DNA from: Gemmataceae bacterium
GTDB taxonomy: Bacteria; Planctomycetota; Planctomycetia; Gemmatales; Gemmataceae
Direction: 5' to 3'
NCBI GenBank assembly: GCA_947490035.1
Contig: CANLGS010000048.1
Coordinates: forward strand, 1-11,887
DNA: 11,887 nucleotides
The position numbers and the translations under genes are program-made. Positions 1-6,507 of the stretch are shown here, piece after piece. The first letter of the stretch is position 1, and each line of letters opens with the position of its first letter. The notes below the pieces were generated by a model. That model made no database searches and was not told the origin of the DNA. It worked only from the letters and a program-made list of their open reading frames with translations.

Positions 1-210
1 CCATGTCTGTGTTCTCCACGAAATGGCGGTGCGGAAAAACACCCCTCAACTTGGGAAAAACAGACGGTTTGGTCAGGTCACTTCACTGCAAATCTGTTAC
101 CCTCGGTTGAACCTGGCCTGTTTTTAAAGGCAACACAGGCTGGAAGCCTGTGCCACAAAACCACAAACCAAGTGCCATTGGGCCAGCGGCCTACCCCACG
201 AAAGATTTGC
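1..210. other. Gene-free stretch at window start
   Basis: I see no supportable gene here. The first 130 bases are visibly richer in A+T than the rest of the window and contain runs such as ggaaaaacagac and tgtttttaaagg. Plus-strand frame 1 has no stop from the window edge to about 672, but it runs antisense to a well-supported lipoprotein gene and has no start with a ribosome binding site, so I do not call it. A short palindrome at 134-158 is listed separately. The stretch lies beyond the 3' end of the first minus-strand gene and may be spacer, or the end of something starting outside the window. Confidence 0.5.
134..158. repeat. Single palindromic unit, GTGCCACAA family
   Basis: The 8-bp arms cacaggct (134-141) and agcctgtg (145-152) surround a gga loop and are followed by ccacaa. 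The unit matches the layout of each arm of the 4281-4348 element: a cacag...ctgtg stem, a gga/ggaa loop and a ccacaa tail. The inner stem pairs differ, but pairing is kept. It is therefore probably a solo copy of the same REP-like family. Confidence 0.65.
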
Positions 211-681
211 TCAACGCGCTGCAAGGCTGCTGTGGGCGTGGCCGCTGTCGCGGATGCGCTTGACGCTCACCGCGGTGGACGGCTTCACGCCGGGCCGCGC
301 GTAGTACACCATCACTTCAGACAGGTCCGTGTCGCGCGGAACGCGGTGCTGCGCGGACGCGGGGCGGCCGACGGTTTCGCCCGGCAGTTGAACCATCCAG
401 CGGTCGTTACCGGGCAGGTCGTACAGCGTCAGCGTGCGCGTGTGTTCGTCGAAGTTGATGCGGTCGGCGTCGGGCGGCGGCAGTTGCGCGCGGCTCGTCA
501 CCCACGCGGGGTCGTTCGTGCCGGTGACCGCGTGCGGGGACGGCTCCGCGCCCGGCGGCGTGGCCGACCCGCAGCCGAAGAGCGCGACCGGGAACGCCAG
601 CAGCGCCGCGAGGCGCGCGCGGCGGGCCCACGCGCCGCGGCACGCGGTTCCGGTCGGTCGAGTTGTCCATAACGCGAGCAT
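211..681 (-). CDS. Putative lipoprotein, function unknown
   Basis: This encodes 156 residues. A longer version from a TTG at 723 is possible, but the ATG at 681 has a strong purine-rich site (ggaagaggg) just upstream and places the signal peptide properly. Residues 1-36 form a long signal: a basic n-region (RGAWARRARL), a hydrophobic core (about 24-35) and the lipobox LFGC with Cys37 as predicted lipidation site. The mature part is hydrophilic, with a proline-rich linker, then a compact region (NFDEHTRTLTLYDLPGNDRW) and a C-terminal part containing DLSEVMVYYARPGVKPS. I do not recognise the domain. It is probably anchored to a membrane facing the periplasm. It lies on the same strand as the small membrane gene at 799-990, 117 bp away, but has its own candidate promoter, so an operon is not required. 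The reading as a lipoprotein is solid; the function is unknown. Confidence 0.75.
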   Translation of the reverse strand: MLALWTTRPTGTACRGAWARRARLAALLAFPVALFGCGSATPPGAEPSPHAVTGTNDPAWVTSRAQLPPPDADRINFDEHTRTLTLYDLPGNDRWMVQLPGETVGRPASAQHRVPRDTDLSEVMVYYARPGVKPSTAVSVKRIRDSGHAHSSLAAR

Positions 682-729
682 GGTGACCCTCTTCCGTGGG
701 GCGGTTGATTGTCGCGGACCCAATCCGCT

Positions 730-758
730 ACTTCAAACGTAGCACCCGAACCTGTCAA
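730..758 (-). promoter_or_regulatory. Possible sigma-70 type promoter for the lipoprotein gene
   Basis: Read on the minus strand, a perfect TTGACA (753-758) is followed after 17 bases by TGAAGT (730-735), which matches only three of six bases of a -10 box. It lies about 50-75 bp upstream of the ATG at 681. The -35 match is good and the -10 match is weak, so this is only a candidate. Confidence 0.3.
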
Positions 759-798
759 GCGGAAGGGCTTGCCGGCCGAAAAAACCGGGCTGGTCGCG

Positions 799-990
799 TC
801 AGTCGCGCATCCAGATCAGACCGACGGTGAACGTCGCCACACCAACCAAACCGCCCGTGAGCGCGTTCACCGACAGGTCGTTGATGAGTGTGATGCGGGT
901 CGCCGACGAGCCGGTCAGCACGGAGATGGCGCCCCAGATCATGGCCGCGCCGCCGAGCAGCGTGAGGAACAGGCCGATGAACCGCTTCAT
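799..990 (-). CDS. Small two-helix membrane protein
   Basis: This encodes 63 residues. The ATG at 990 is chosen because gagg lies five bases upstream and because the protein then begins directly with a membrane segment; the frame extends upstream to 1101, but those codons look like spacer and repeat sequence. Two hydrophobic segments are visible (about 4-26, FIGLFLTLLGGAAMIWGAI, and 42-60, TGGLVGVATFTVGLIW), joined by a short polar loop (GSSATRITLINDLS). The protein ends with a charged MRD tail. This makes it a likely inner-membrane hairpin protein. I recognise no family. It is flanked upstream by a REP-like cluster that separates it from the DUF11 gene, and downstream by the lipoprotein gene. 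Confidence 0.65.
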   Translation of the reverse strand: MKRFIGLFLTLLGGAAMIWGAISVLTGSSATRITLINDLSVNALTGGLVGVATFTVGLIWMRD

Positions 991-1080
991 GTGCGCCTCG
1001 GAGTAAGGGAACGGTTCCGCACCGGCCCTAATACTCCTCTGGCACACAAAGACGTGGTTGTCACGCTGGAAGGGGCGTAT

Positions 1081-1206
1081 TTCTGGAGTGTGGTCCGCCA
1101 CTCCGTGGCGGTTCTTCTCTGCACAAGGGCAGGCAGAAAACTAAAAGGCACCGCCACGGAGTGGCGGACGACACTCCAGAACCGCCGCGGAGCGGCGGAC
1201 CACACT
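1081..1206. repeat. Cluster of three REP-like palindromes (TCCGCCACTCCGTGGCGG family)
   Basis: Two 32-base arms (1081-1112 and 1150-1181) are inverted copies with one mismatch, separated by 37 bases. Each arm contains the palindrome ccgccactccgtggcgg. A third copy, in the same orientation as the second arm, lies at 1182-1206. Its palindrome reads ccgccgcggagcggcgg, so both partners of one stem pair are changed and the stem is kept. The third copy overlaps the stop codon of the DUF11 gene. The arrangement resembles REP/BIME elements: palindromic units in inverted pairs between genes. Confidence 0.85.
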
Positions 1207-2890
1207 ACTTCGGCATCCCAATGACCTCGACCATCTTCTCCGTTTGCATCGGGCGGTCGCCCAGGCACTCCGCCGCCATGCGCACGCGGAACCACGCCTG
1301 ATCCGCCTTCTTCCCCTCGAACGTCAGCGTGTACGTCTTCTCGCCGTACCCCGGAATCGGCTCCGCGCCGAACAGCACGACGTTGTTCTCCACGCGAACC
1401 GGCGGCGTGGTCTGCACGACGCTCACGTTGTCCGGCACGTCGATCTGCACGCGCACGTTCCGCGCCACCTCGCCGCCGGTGTTCTTCACCTTCACGGTGA
1501 ACACGCCCTGCTTGCCGACCGCCACTGTCTGCGGGTCGAACGTCGTCTCCCATGCGAGCGCCGCGACCCCCGCGAACGTGGTCGCCAGTTCCTGCGACGC
1601 GCGCGTTCCGCGAGCGTCCGACGCGCTGCCCACCACCACCCGCCGCCCGGTCGTGCTGGCCTTCACCGCGTACCGGAAGGACTGCGCCTCGCCGGGTTCC
1701 AGGCGCGGCACCTGCCACACGACCGAGTCGCGGAAAAGTTGCCCGCCGTCGGTCTTCGAGGTCGGCTTGCAGTCGGCCGGGATGGTGCCGGTGATCTTCA
1801 GGTTCATACTCGGCAGCGTGCCGGTGTTCCGCACGACGATCTCGTACTTCGCGGACTCGCCCGCGTTCACCACGCCGGTCGGCCCCGCGAGCTTCACCTC
1901 CAAACCCGGCACGAGCACCTGCGTGCGCGCCTCGGCGGGCTTGTCCGGCACGAGCTTCTGCCCGGTCACGCTGGTGAGGGTGAACACGTCCTTCGCCTCG
2001 CGCGCCGTCACGCGGTACTCGATCACCTTCCGCTCGCCGGGCTGAAGTTTCGCGATCTCCCACGCCCACTGTTGCCCCTCGGCCTGCTGGACCCGCTTCG
2101 CGCCGGCCGTGATCGGCTCGACCTCCGCGGACGCGGGGAGGTTTTCCAGCACGCGCACGCCCTCGGCGGGAACCTTCCCAGTGTTCTCGACCTGCACGCG
2201 GACGGTGTACGTGTCGTCGCGCACGGTCTGCTTCGGCGCGGTCTTGGTCACCTTCACCGTGGGCTTGCCGATCTTCGTCGTCACCGCCTGCCCGTGCTCG
2301 AACTTCACATACGCGAGGTTCTTCAGCTCGGCGACATCCGGCTTGTGGCGCAGCGTGAGTTCGATGGTCTTGGTCGCGCCCGCCTTGAGCGTGCCGAGGG
2401 TCCAGACGAGTTGCCCCGGCTTGTCGCCTTGAACCGGCTTGTCCGCGAGCGGTTCGGCTTTCACGACGGCTTCGACTTCCGGCGCGAGCGGGTTGCGCAC
2501 GGTGACCGAGTGGGCGTCCGCGGCGGACACGTTCTGCACGGTGATGACGTACTTGATGTCGTCGCCGGGCATCATGTCGGCGGGGACGCGGACGCGGATG
2601 GTGACGACCGGGTGCGCCGGGTCGGGGACGTTGGCCGCGCCGCGCGGCAGGTTGCCGCCTTTCGCGGGCGCCTTCTCCTTGAACTGCGCCGGCTCCACGT
2701 TCGCATCGGTGAAGTCGATCAGCGGCAGTTTCTCCGGCTCCTTCGCGGGCACCGCCGGCAGCAGGTTGAAGTCGAGTTGCGGCGGCGGGGGCGGGTTCTG
2801 TGCGGGCGCGGCCAGCGCGACGACGGCCCACACCGCGGCCACCGCCGCGCCGCCGACCGCCGCCACCCGAATGTTCTTCCACCGGCTCAT
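1205..2890 (-). CDS. Exported protein with four DUF11-like repeats
   Basis: This encodes 561 residues from the ATG at 2890, which has ggagg eight bases upstream; the frame is open to 3091, but those extra codons lack a signal sequence. Residues 1-30 look like a signal peptide or membrane anchor (basic MSRWKNIR, a long Ala/Val core, then ALAAPAQ). A proline-rich linker follows. Four immunoglobulin-like repeats come next, at about 96-207, 210-323, 328-440 and 448-557. Each carries an N-x-G/S turn after a beta strand (QNVS 119, ENTG 235, RNTG 354, KNTG 469), spaced 115-119 residues apart. This is the pattern of DUF11/CARDB-type domains, common in planctomycete surface proteins. The role is probably structural or adhesive at the cell surface; no catalytic motif is visible. 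The first repeat is the most divergent. The gene is divergent from the OB-fold lipoprotein gene, and its stop codon lies at the edge of a REP-like repeat. Confidence 0.88.
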   Translation of the reverse strand: MSRWKNIRVAAVGGAAVAAVWAVVALAAPAQNPPPPPQLDFNLLPAVPAKEPEKLPLIDFTDANVEPAQFKEKAPAKGGNLPRGAANVPDPAHPVVTIRVRVPADMMPGDDIKYVITVQNVSAADAHSVTVRNPLAPEVEAVVKAEPLADKPVQGDKPGQLVWTLGTLKAGATKTIELTLRHKPDVAELKNLAYVKFEHGQAVTTKIGKPTVKVTKTAPKQTVRDDTYTVRVQVENTGKVPAEGVRVLENLPASAEVEPITAGAKRVQQAEGQQWAWEIAKLQPGERKVIEYRVTAREAKDVFTLTSVTGQKLVPDKPAEARTQVLVPGLEVKLAGPTGVVNAGESAKYEIVVRNTGTLPSMNLKITGTIPADCKPTSKTDGGQLFRDSVVWQVPRLEPGEAQSFRYAVKASTTGRRVVVGSASDARGTRASQELATTFAGVAALAWETTFDPQTVAVGKQGVFTVKVKNTGGEVARNVRVQIDVPDNVSVVQTTPPVRVENNVVLFGAEPIPGYGEKTYTLTFEGKKADQAWFRVRMAAECLGDRPMQTEKMVEVIGMPK

Positions 2891-3077
2891 TCGCGCATCC
2901 TCCGCGACCTCCCGGATCAACCGGCTCGCCGCGGGGGTATAGCAACTCGCGGGAATCTGCGAAAGATCAGTCGGCGCGGCAGGCGCAAACCGCTCCTCGA
3001 ATTTGGTTGCCGCGAATGTCCATCCTGCTTCACAATAACTTGGCCCTCGCGAACTTGGACCGATCACGAGCCGAACC
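2891..3077. promoter_or_regulatory. Divergent intergenic region expected to hold two promoters
   Basis: The 187 bp separate the start of the DUF11 gene (minus) from the start of the OB-fold lipoprotein gene (plus), so promoters for both should lie here. The middle (about 2990-3060) is less G+C rich than its surroundings. I could not pick convincing -35/-10 pairs and see no long inverted repeat, unlike most other gaps in the window. Confidence 0.35.
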
Positions 3078-3578
3078 ATGACCGACCACAATCACGCCCA
3101 TCAACACGGACCGGCCTCCAAGCGGGTTCGCGTTCGGGGTATCGCCATCGCCGCGGGTGTCTGCATCGCCTTCGTGACAACCGGCTGCAAGAACAAGAAT
3201 AACGCACCCGTTGACCCCGCAAACGATGGAAGCAACCCGGCCTCGAACGTCGGCGAGCCGCCCGGCAAATTCATCCGCGTGACCGCCGAAGACCTCGACG
3301 CGGAGTTCGACGAGAACCGGGCCGCGGCCGAGGCGAAGTACAAGAACAAGGTGATCGAGGTGTCGGGGAAGGTCAAGCAGATCATCGACACCGATCCGAC
3401 CGAGGTAACGGTCGAGTTGGAAGTCGAAGGCGATGACACCGTGGACTGCGACTTCCTTCGCAAGAACGCTCAACAGGCCGTCACACTTGTGAAAGGGCAA
3501 GCGGTGGTGATTCGCGGAAAGTGCGTCGGCCTCGTCGATGGAACCGTCACGCTGGAGAGATGTAACATCGTGAAGTAG
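3078..3578 (+). CDS. OB-fold (tRNA_anti-like) lipoprotein
   Basis: This encodes 166 residues. A histidine-rich start (HNHAHQH) and a basic stretch precede a hydrophobic segment (21-35) that ends in VTTGC, so Cys37 is the likely lipidation site; the Thr at -3 is slightly unusual for a lipobox. A low-complexity linker (Asn, Pro, Asp) runs to about residue 62. The region 68-166 matches the tRNA_anti-like OB-fold family as I know it: an acidic helix (TAEDLDAEFDENRAAAEAKY), then strands starting NKVIEVSGKVKQI, an acidic turn, DCDFL, KGQAVVIRGKC and a final strand ending in RCNIVK. Proteins of this type are exported and of unknown function despite the family name; a tRNA-binding role is not implied. 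The ribosome binding site is weak. The gene is divergent from the DUF11 gene and lies 101 bp upstream of the DUF4870 gene on the same strand. Confidence 0.82.
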   Translation: MTDHNHAHQHGPASKRVRVRGIAIAAGVCIAFVTTGCKNKNNAPVDPANDGSNPASNVGEPPGKFIRVTAEDLDAEFDENRAAAEAKYKNKVIEVSGKVKQIIDTDPTEVTVELEVEGDDTVDCDFLRKNAQQAVTLVKGQAVVIRGKCVGLVDGTVTLERCNIVK

Positions 3579-3679
3579 CGGTTCGCGTTGTGCAAGATTT
3601 TTCAGAAGCGGTTCCAATATCCGCGCCGCGCGAGCGAACCGCAGTTAACGGCCATTCCGCGAAGTGAGAGGGTCCGCAC

Positions 3680-4273
3680 ATGAGCGTCGCCGAAGAACTG
3701 GACAAGCTCAAGAAGATGCGCGACGACGGGACCATCACCGGGGAGCAGTACGAGCGCGCCGTCGCGGAACTCGAAGAGGAGCGCGAGGAAGCTCGCGTGC
3801 GGTCGCGCCGGCGCGACCGCGACGAGAACGACGACGATGACGACGACCGCGAAGAGCGGCGCCCGCGCCGCCGGCGTTCCCGCGACGACGACGATGACGA
3901 CGACTACGACCGCGAAGAGCTGTCGCCGCGCCAGTTGGAGAAGAAGGCGCGCGAGTGGGGGATGATGATGCACCTGTCGCTGCTCGCGGGCCACGCCATC
4001 CCGTTCGGCGGGATCATCGTGCCCATCGTCATCTGGCAGTCGAAGAAGGACGAACTGCCGCGTCTGGACCGGCACGGCAAGAACGCGATGAACTGGCTCA
4101 TCTCCTCGTTCATTTACACGCTCATCTGCGTCGCGCTGTGCTTCGTGTTCGTCGGCTTCGTGCTGCTGCCGATCCTGATCGTGTTGCACTTCGTGTTCCC
4201 GATCATCGCGGCGATGAAGGCAACCGAGGGCCGGGTGTGGAAGTACCCGCTGGCGATCCCGTTCTTCACGTGA
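3680..4273 (+). CDS. SHOCT-like / DUF4870 membrane protein
   Basis: This encodes 197 residues, starting at an ATG seven bases after gagaggg. Residues 4-33 (EELDKLKKMRDDGTITGEQY) resemble a SHOCT motif, a short helical oligomerisation element often placed at protein ends. Residues 34-88 form a highly charged linker that alternates acidic and basic blocks, including six Asp in a row, RRPRRRR and seven Asp in a row. Residues 90-197 match DUF4870: REWGMMMHLSLLAGHAIPFG, then IVPIVIWQSKK, D...GKNAMNWLIS and two further hydrophobic segments. Three membrane segments are visible (about 97-119, 138-160, 161-182). The function of DUF4870 proteins is not established. The fused N-terminal SHOCT and linker suggest that it assembles or contacts partners in the cytoplasm. 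A perfect inverted repeat starts eight bases after the stop codon. Confidence 0.85.
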   Translation: MSVAEELDKLKKMRDDGTITGEQYERAVAELEEEREEARVRSRRRDRDENDDDDDDREERRPRRRRSRDDDDDDDYDREELSPRQLEKKAREWGMMMHLSLLAGHAIPFGGIIVPIVIWQSKKDELPRLDRHGKNAMNWLISSFIYTLICVALCFVFVGFVLLPILIVLHFVFPIIAAMKATEGRVWKYPLAIPFFT

Positions 4274-4280
4274 CCGCTTT

Positions 4281-4348
4281 GTCTTGTGGCACAGACATTC
4301 CTGTCTGTGCGAATAGCAGCACAGACAGGAATGTCTGTGCCACAAGAC
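4281..4348. repeat. Perfect 30-bp inverted repeat between convergent genes
   Basis: Arms 4281-4310 and 4319-4348 are perfect inverted copies around an 8-base spacer (gaatagca). Each arm contains its own 9-bp stem, gcacagaca/tgtctgtgc, with a four-base loop. The element fills almost the whole gap between the DUF4870 gene (ends 4273) and the convergent 157-residue gene (ends 4355). It could end transcription from both sides, but there is no T-tract as in a classical intrinsic terminator. It belongs to the same family as the solo unit at 134-158. Confidence 0.92.
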
Positions 4349-4354
4349 GAGAGG

Positions 4355-4828
4355 TCACACGTGATCGGGGAGCCGCTGCAACTCCGGGAACGCGGTCACC
4401 GTCTGGTCGGGCGTGTGGTTGAACACGACGCGCCCTCCGGTGTGCCAGTTCCCCTGGTGGAACGTGAACACCGCCGTCGCCGGGCGCGGCTCGCGTGCCG
4501 CCGGCACGTCCTCCATGTCGCCGCCCTCCACCGGCTCGAAGTCGATTTGCACCGGCACCAGCGCGACGACCCCGCCGGTCGCGTTGTCACGCACCAGCAC
4601 CGCGTCGCCGGTGATGCGGCACCGCAGCCACCGCAGCCCGCGCGGCAGCCCAGACGCGCTCGCGGCCTTCAGCAACTGCTCCTCGAACCGCTCGTGCTGG
4701 AGCCCGAACAGTTCGCGGCACCGCGCGACGCGAACGACGCCGCCGAGGTGGAACAACCACCGCACGACCAGCGCGACGAGCGCGAGGAAGACCACGCCGC
4801 CGGCGAACCACCACCACAGACTGCCCAT
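4355..4828 (-). CDS. Membrane-anchored protein, function unknown
   Basis: This encodes 157 residues from the ATG at 4828. One N-terminal membrane segment (about 5-27, WWWFAGGVVFLALVALVV) is followed by a short basic stretch and a soluble domain. The domain begins with a helix (CRELFGLQHERFEEQLLKAA), then LPRGLRWLRCRI, a predicted beta-rich part (AVLVRD...GGVVALVPVQIDFEPVEGG) and a final part with AVFTFHQGNWHTGGRVVFN. The helix, PRGLRW, V.VQIDFE..EGG and FTFHQGNWHT..R..FN read like a conserved domain of planctomycete hypothetical proteins, but I cannot name a family. The start lies eight bases after the stop codon of the upstream polytopic gene, so the two are almost certainly co-transcribed and perhaps translationally coupled; their products may work together at the membrane. 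Confidence 0.78.
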   Translation of the reverse strand: MGSLWWWFAGGVVFLALVALVVRWLFHLGGVVRVARCRELFGLQHERFEEQLLKAASASGLPRGLRWLRCRITGDAVLVRDNATGGVVALVPVQIDFEPVEGGDMEDVPAAREPRPATAVFTFHQGNWHTGGRVVFNHTPDQTVTAFPELQRLPDHV

Positions 4829-4836
4829 CGTAGTCG

Positions 4837-6180
4837 CTACCTCGCGAAGATGCCGATGCGGTCGCGGCGCAACAGCGGGATGCCGCGCCGCGCCCGCGTC
4901 TCCTGCCCGGAGTGGTGACTCTTCGTAAACGGCTCCCCGCTTACGATCTGCTCGGCGGTGAGTCCGGCGTGTGCCTGCGTCGCGAGGCCCGCGTAGTCGC
5001 CCGCGACCTGCGCGCCGTTCACCATGCCGGTGCCGGTGTTACCAGGGAACGCCAGCGCCGCCGCGACGCACAGCGCAATCGGCATCCACTTGCGGCCCGA
5101 GCGAACCCACACAAGGTAGGCGGCCGCGACCAGAGGCCACGAGAGCATCGAGTACCGCGACCACAGCCCCATCGGGGTTTCCTGAGAGAACCCGCCGCGG
5201 CCGACGCCGATCGCGAGCGCGACACCGGTCACGCCGGCCGCGACCGCGAGCAAACCCGCGACCGACAGCCGCTCGCTTGGTTCCTTCCACCGGCGCACGA
5301 GCAACGCGAGCGTCATCGTGCCGACGACGAGCAACCCGGCACACACGACCCACCAGACCAGACTCAGCCCCATTCCGAGCGACACGGCAAGCACTTCCCC
5401 AGCCACGCTCAACGCGGGCAAACCGAAGTTCGGTTCGGGGTGGTGTTCCGGCTTGTGGTAGTTCTGAAAGTACACGCCGAGGTACGCCAGGGGTAGCACC
5501 GCGAGGAGGAGCAGCACGAGTGCCCTGCCCTTCGCGCCGCCACGCCACACAGTGAGTGCGACGAAAAAAATCCACGCGCTCACAGGAGGCACCACGACCA
5601 GCCCGGAGCCTCCGGTGAGCGCGAGCAGCATGAGGCACACACCCGCAATCACACCGGACCGGAACGCGTTCGCGTGCGTGATTCGCAGCGCGACAACCAC
5701 GAGCGAAGTCGCCAGCACCGCGAACAGCACGAAGCACACCTGATAGCCCATCACGAAGTTTTCCCAGTGCCCGATGTGCAAGAGCGAGACGGGGAAGAAC
5801 GCGTCCGCCCAGTGCGGCTTGCCGCGCAGCTTGTCCGCGAGGCGCATGAGGCCGAAGGCGAGCGCGGACAGTAGCACAACCTGAAGCACCATCCCGGCGC
5901 GGAAGTCGTGCGTGAGTTGGAAGTACGCGAACACGACGGCTCGCGGCAGCGGCATGCGGTGTTCGTTGTGCTGCTGCCACAGCCACGGCACGAACGGTTC
6001 GTCGCCGAGCAGCGCCGGGACGAACTCCCATTCGTCGGCGTAGGGGGCGTTCGTGCCGATCATCCCAACGAACGCGAGAGCGCCGAGGGTGAAGGCGAGC
6101 CACACCGCGAGGAGCGCCCGGCGGACCGAACCGGCGGGCGTGCTTGTCGCCGGGGGGTAAGGTGTGTAAGTTTGTGTCAT
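4837..6180 (-). CDS. Polytopic membrane protein, possibly GT-C-like glycosyltransferase
   Basis: This encodes 447 residues from the ATG at 6180; the frame stays open to 6495, but the extra codons run antisense to another gene and are unlike membrane protein sequence. About ten hydrophobic segments are visible (for example 20-42, 96-113, 147-165, 176-210, 219-237, 270-297, 305-327, 344-360, 367-380). After the first segment comes a loop with an acidic cluster (PYADEWEFVPALLGDEP, about 46-62) and then WLWQQHNEHRMPLPR. An acidic pair in the first outward loop is typical of GT-C glycosyltransferases that use lipid-linked sugar donors, and Asp49/Glu50/Glu52 would fit. That is inference; a DUF-type membrane protein is equally possible. 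The polar C-terminal tail (about 385-447) is basic at its end. The gene is co-transcribed with the 157-residue protein (8-bp gap). Only 42 bp separate its start from the divergent 56-residue gene. Confidence 0.75.
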   Translation of the reverse strand: MTQTYTPYPPATSTPAGSVRRALLAVWLAFTLGALAFVGMIGTNAPYADEWEFVPALLGDEPFVPWLWQQHNEHRMPLPRAVVFAYFQLTHDFRAGMVLQVVLLSALAFGLMRLADKLRGKPHWADAFFPVSLLHIGHWENFVMGYQVCFVLFAVLATSLVVVALRITHANAFRSGVIAGVCLMLLALTGGSGLVVVPPVSAWIFFVALTVWRGGAKGRALVLLLLAVLPLAYLGVYFQNYHKPEHHPEPNFGLPALSVAGEVLAVSLGMGLSLVWWVVCAGLLVVGTMTLALLVRRWKEPSERLSVAGLLAVAAGVTGVALAIGVGRGGFSQETPMGLWSRYSMLSWPLVAAAYLVWVRSGRKWMPIALCVAAALAFPGNTGTGMVNGAQVAGDYAGLATQAHAGLTAEQIVSGEPFTKSHHSGQETRARRGIPLLRRDRIGIFAR

Positions 6181-6222
6181 CGCTTCCGCGTTCGGGGCGT
6201 CTCTTTCACGGAGTGGCATTCT

Positions 6223-6393
6223 ATGGTCGAGCGGCGTATCGAACTGGACCGGCGCTACATGCGCAAGAAGAAGATGACCAAGCTGAAGGCCCAACTGGAG
6301 ACCGCGACCGGCGAGGCACGGGAGAAGGTGCTGTACAAGATCAAGCGCCTCAGCCCGTTCTGGACCGAGCCGCCGAAGCCGGAAGGCAAGTGA
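6223..6393 (+). CDS. Small basic protein, DUF6800-like
   Basis: This encodes 56 residues, starting at an ATG nine bases after ggag. The sequence is strongly basic and helical, with ERRIELDRRYMRKKKMTKLK followed by an Ala/Glu-rich helix (AQLETATGEAREKVLYKI) and the ending KRLSPFWTEPPKPEGK. The layout, R-rich start, K-rich middle and terminal L/I-SPF motif, resembles small planctomycete proteins annotated as DUF6800; I am only moderately sure of that name. The role is unknown; the charge would suit binding to nucleic acid or ribosomes, which is a guess. It is encoded divergently from the polytopic membrane gene and convergently with aroA. A 28-bp inverted repeat starts three bases after its stop codon. 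Confidence 0.75.
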   Translation: MVERRIELDRRYMRKKKMTKLKAQLETATGEAREKVLYKIKRLSPFWTEPPKPEGK

Positions 6394-6396
6394 TTT

Positions 6397-6507
6397 GGTA
6401 GGTGCCGCTCGCCGAGCGGCACGGGCTAACCCGCGGGTGAGCGACGCGGGCGCCCGCGAAAGTATCGCGCGTTGGGCAACCGTGCCGCTCGGCAAGCGGC
6501 ACCTACC
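6397..6507. repeat. 28-bp inverted repeat between convergent genes, GTGCCGCTCG family
   Basis: Arms 6397-6424 and 6480-6507 are inverted copies with one mismatch. Each arm holds an internal palindrome of the type gtgccgctc-gcc-gagcggcac. The 55-base centre contains further G+C-rich self-complementary sequence, for example acccgcgggt (6429-6438). The right arm covers the stop codon of aroA (6503-6505), and the left arm begins just after the stop codon of the 56-residue gene. It could act as a two-way terminator or mRNA end barrier. Confidence 0.88.

Noticed and set aside
1..672. An open plus-strand frame from the window edge
   Set aside because: It runs antisense to a lipoprotein gene with a clear ribosome binding site and lipobox; its product has no recognisable features.
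1081..1206. CRISPR-like array because of three similar units
   Set aside because: The units are palindromic and in mixed orientation with no regular unique spacers, and no cas gene is nearby.
1244..3202. A 652-codon plus-strand open frame, and a second long minus-strand frame at 987-2945
   Set aside because: Both overlap the DUF11 gene in other frames. They are Arg/His-rich translations of high-G+C sequence, lack recognisable domains, and one reads through repeat sequence.
3578..3642. gcggttcg/cgaaccgc inverted pair after the OB-fold lipoprotein gene
   Set aside because: Eight-base arms with a loop of about 50 bases in G+C-rich DNA are easily due to chance; no other support.
4281..4348. Classical rho-independent terminator
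   Set aside because: The stem is very strong, but no T-tract follows on either strand; it is recorded as an inverted repeat with possible terminator effect only.
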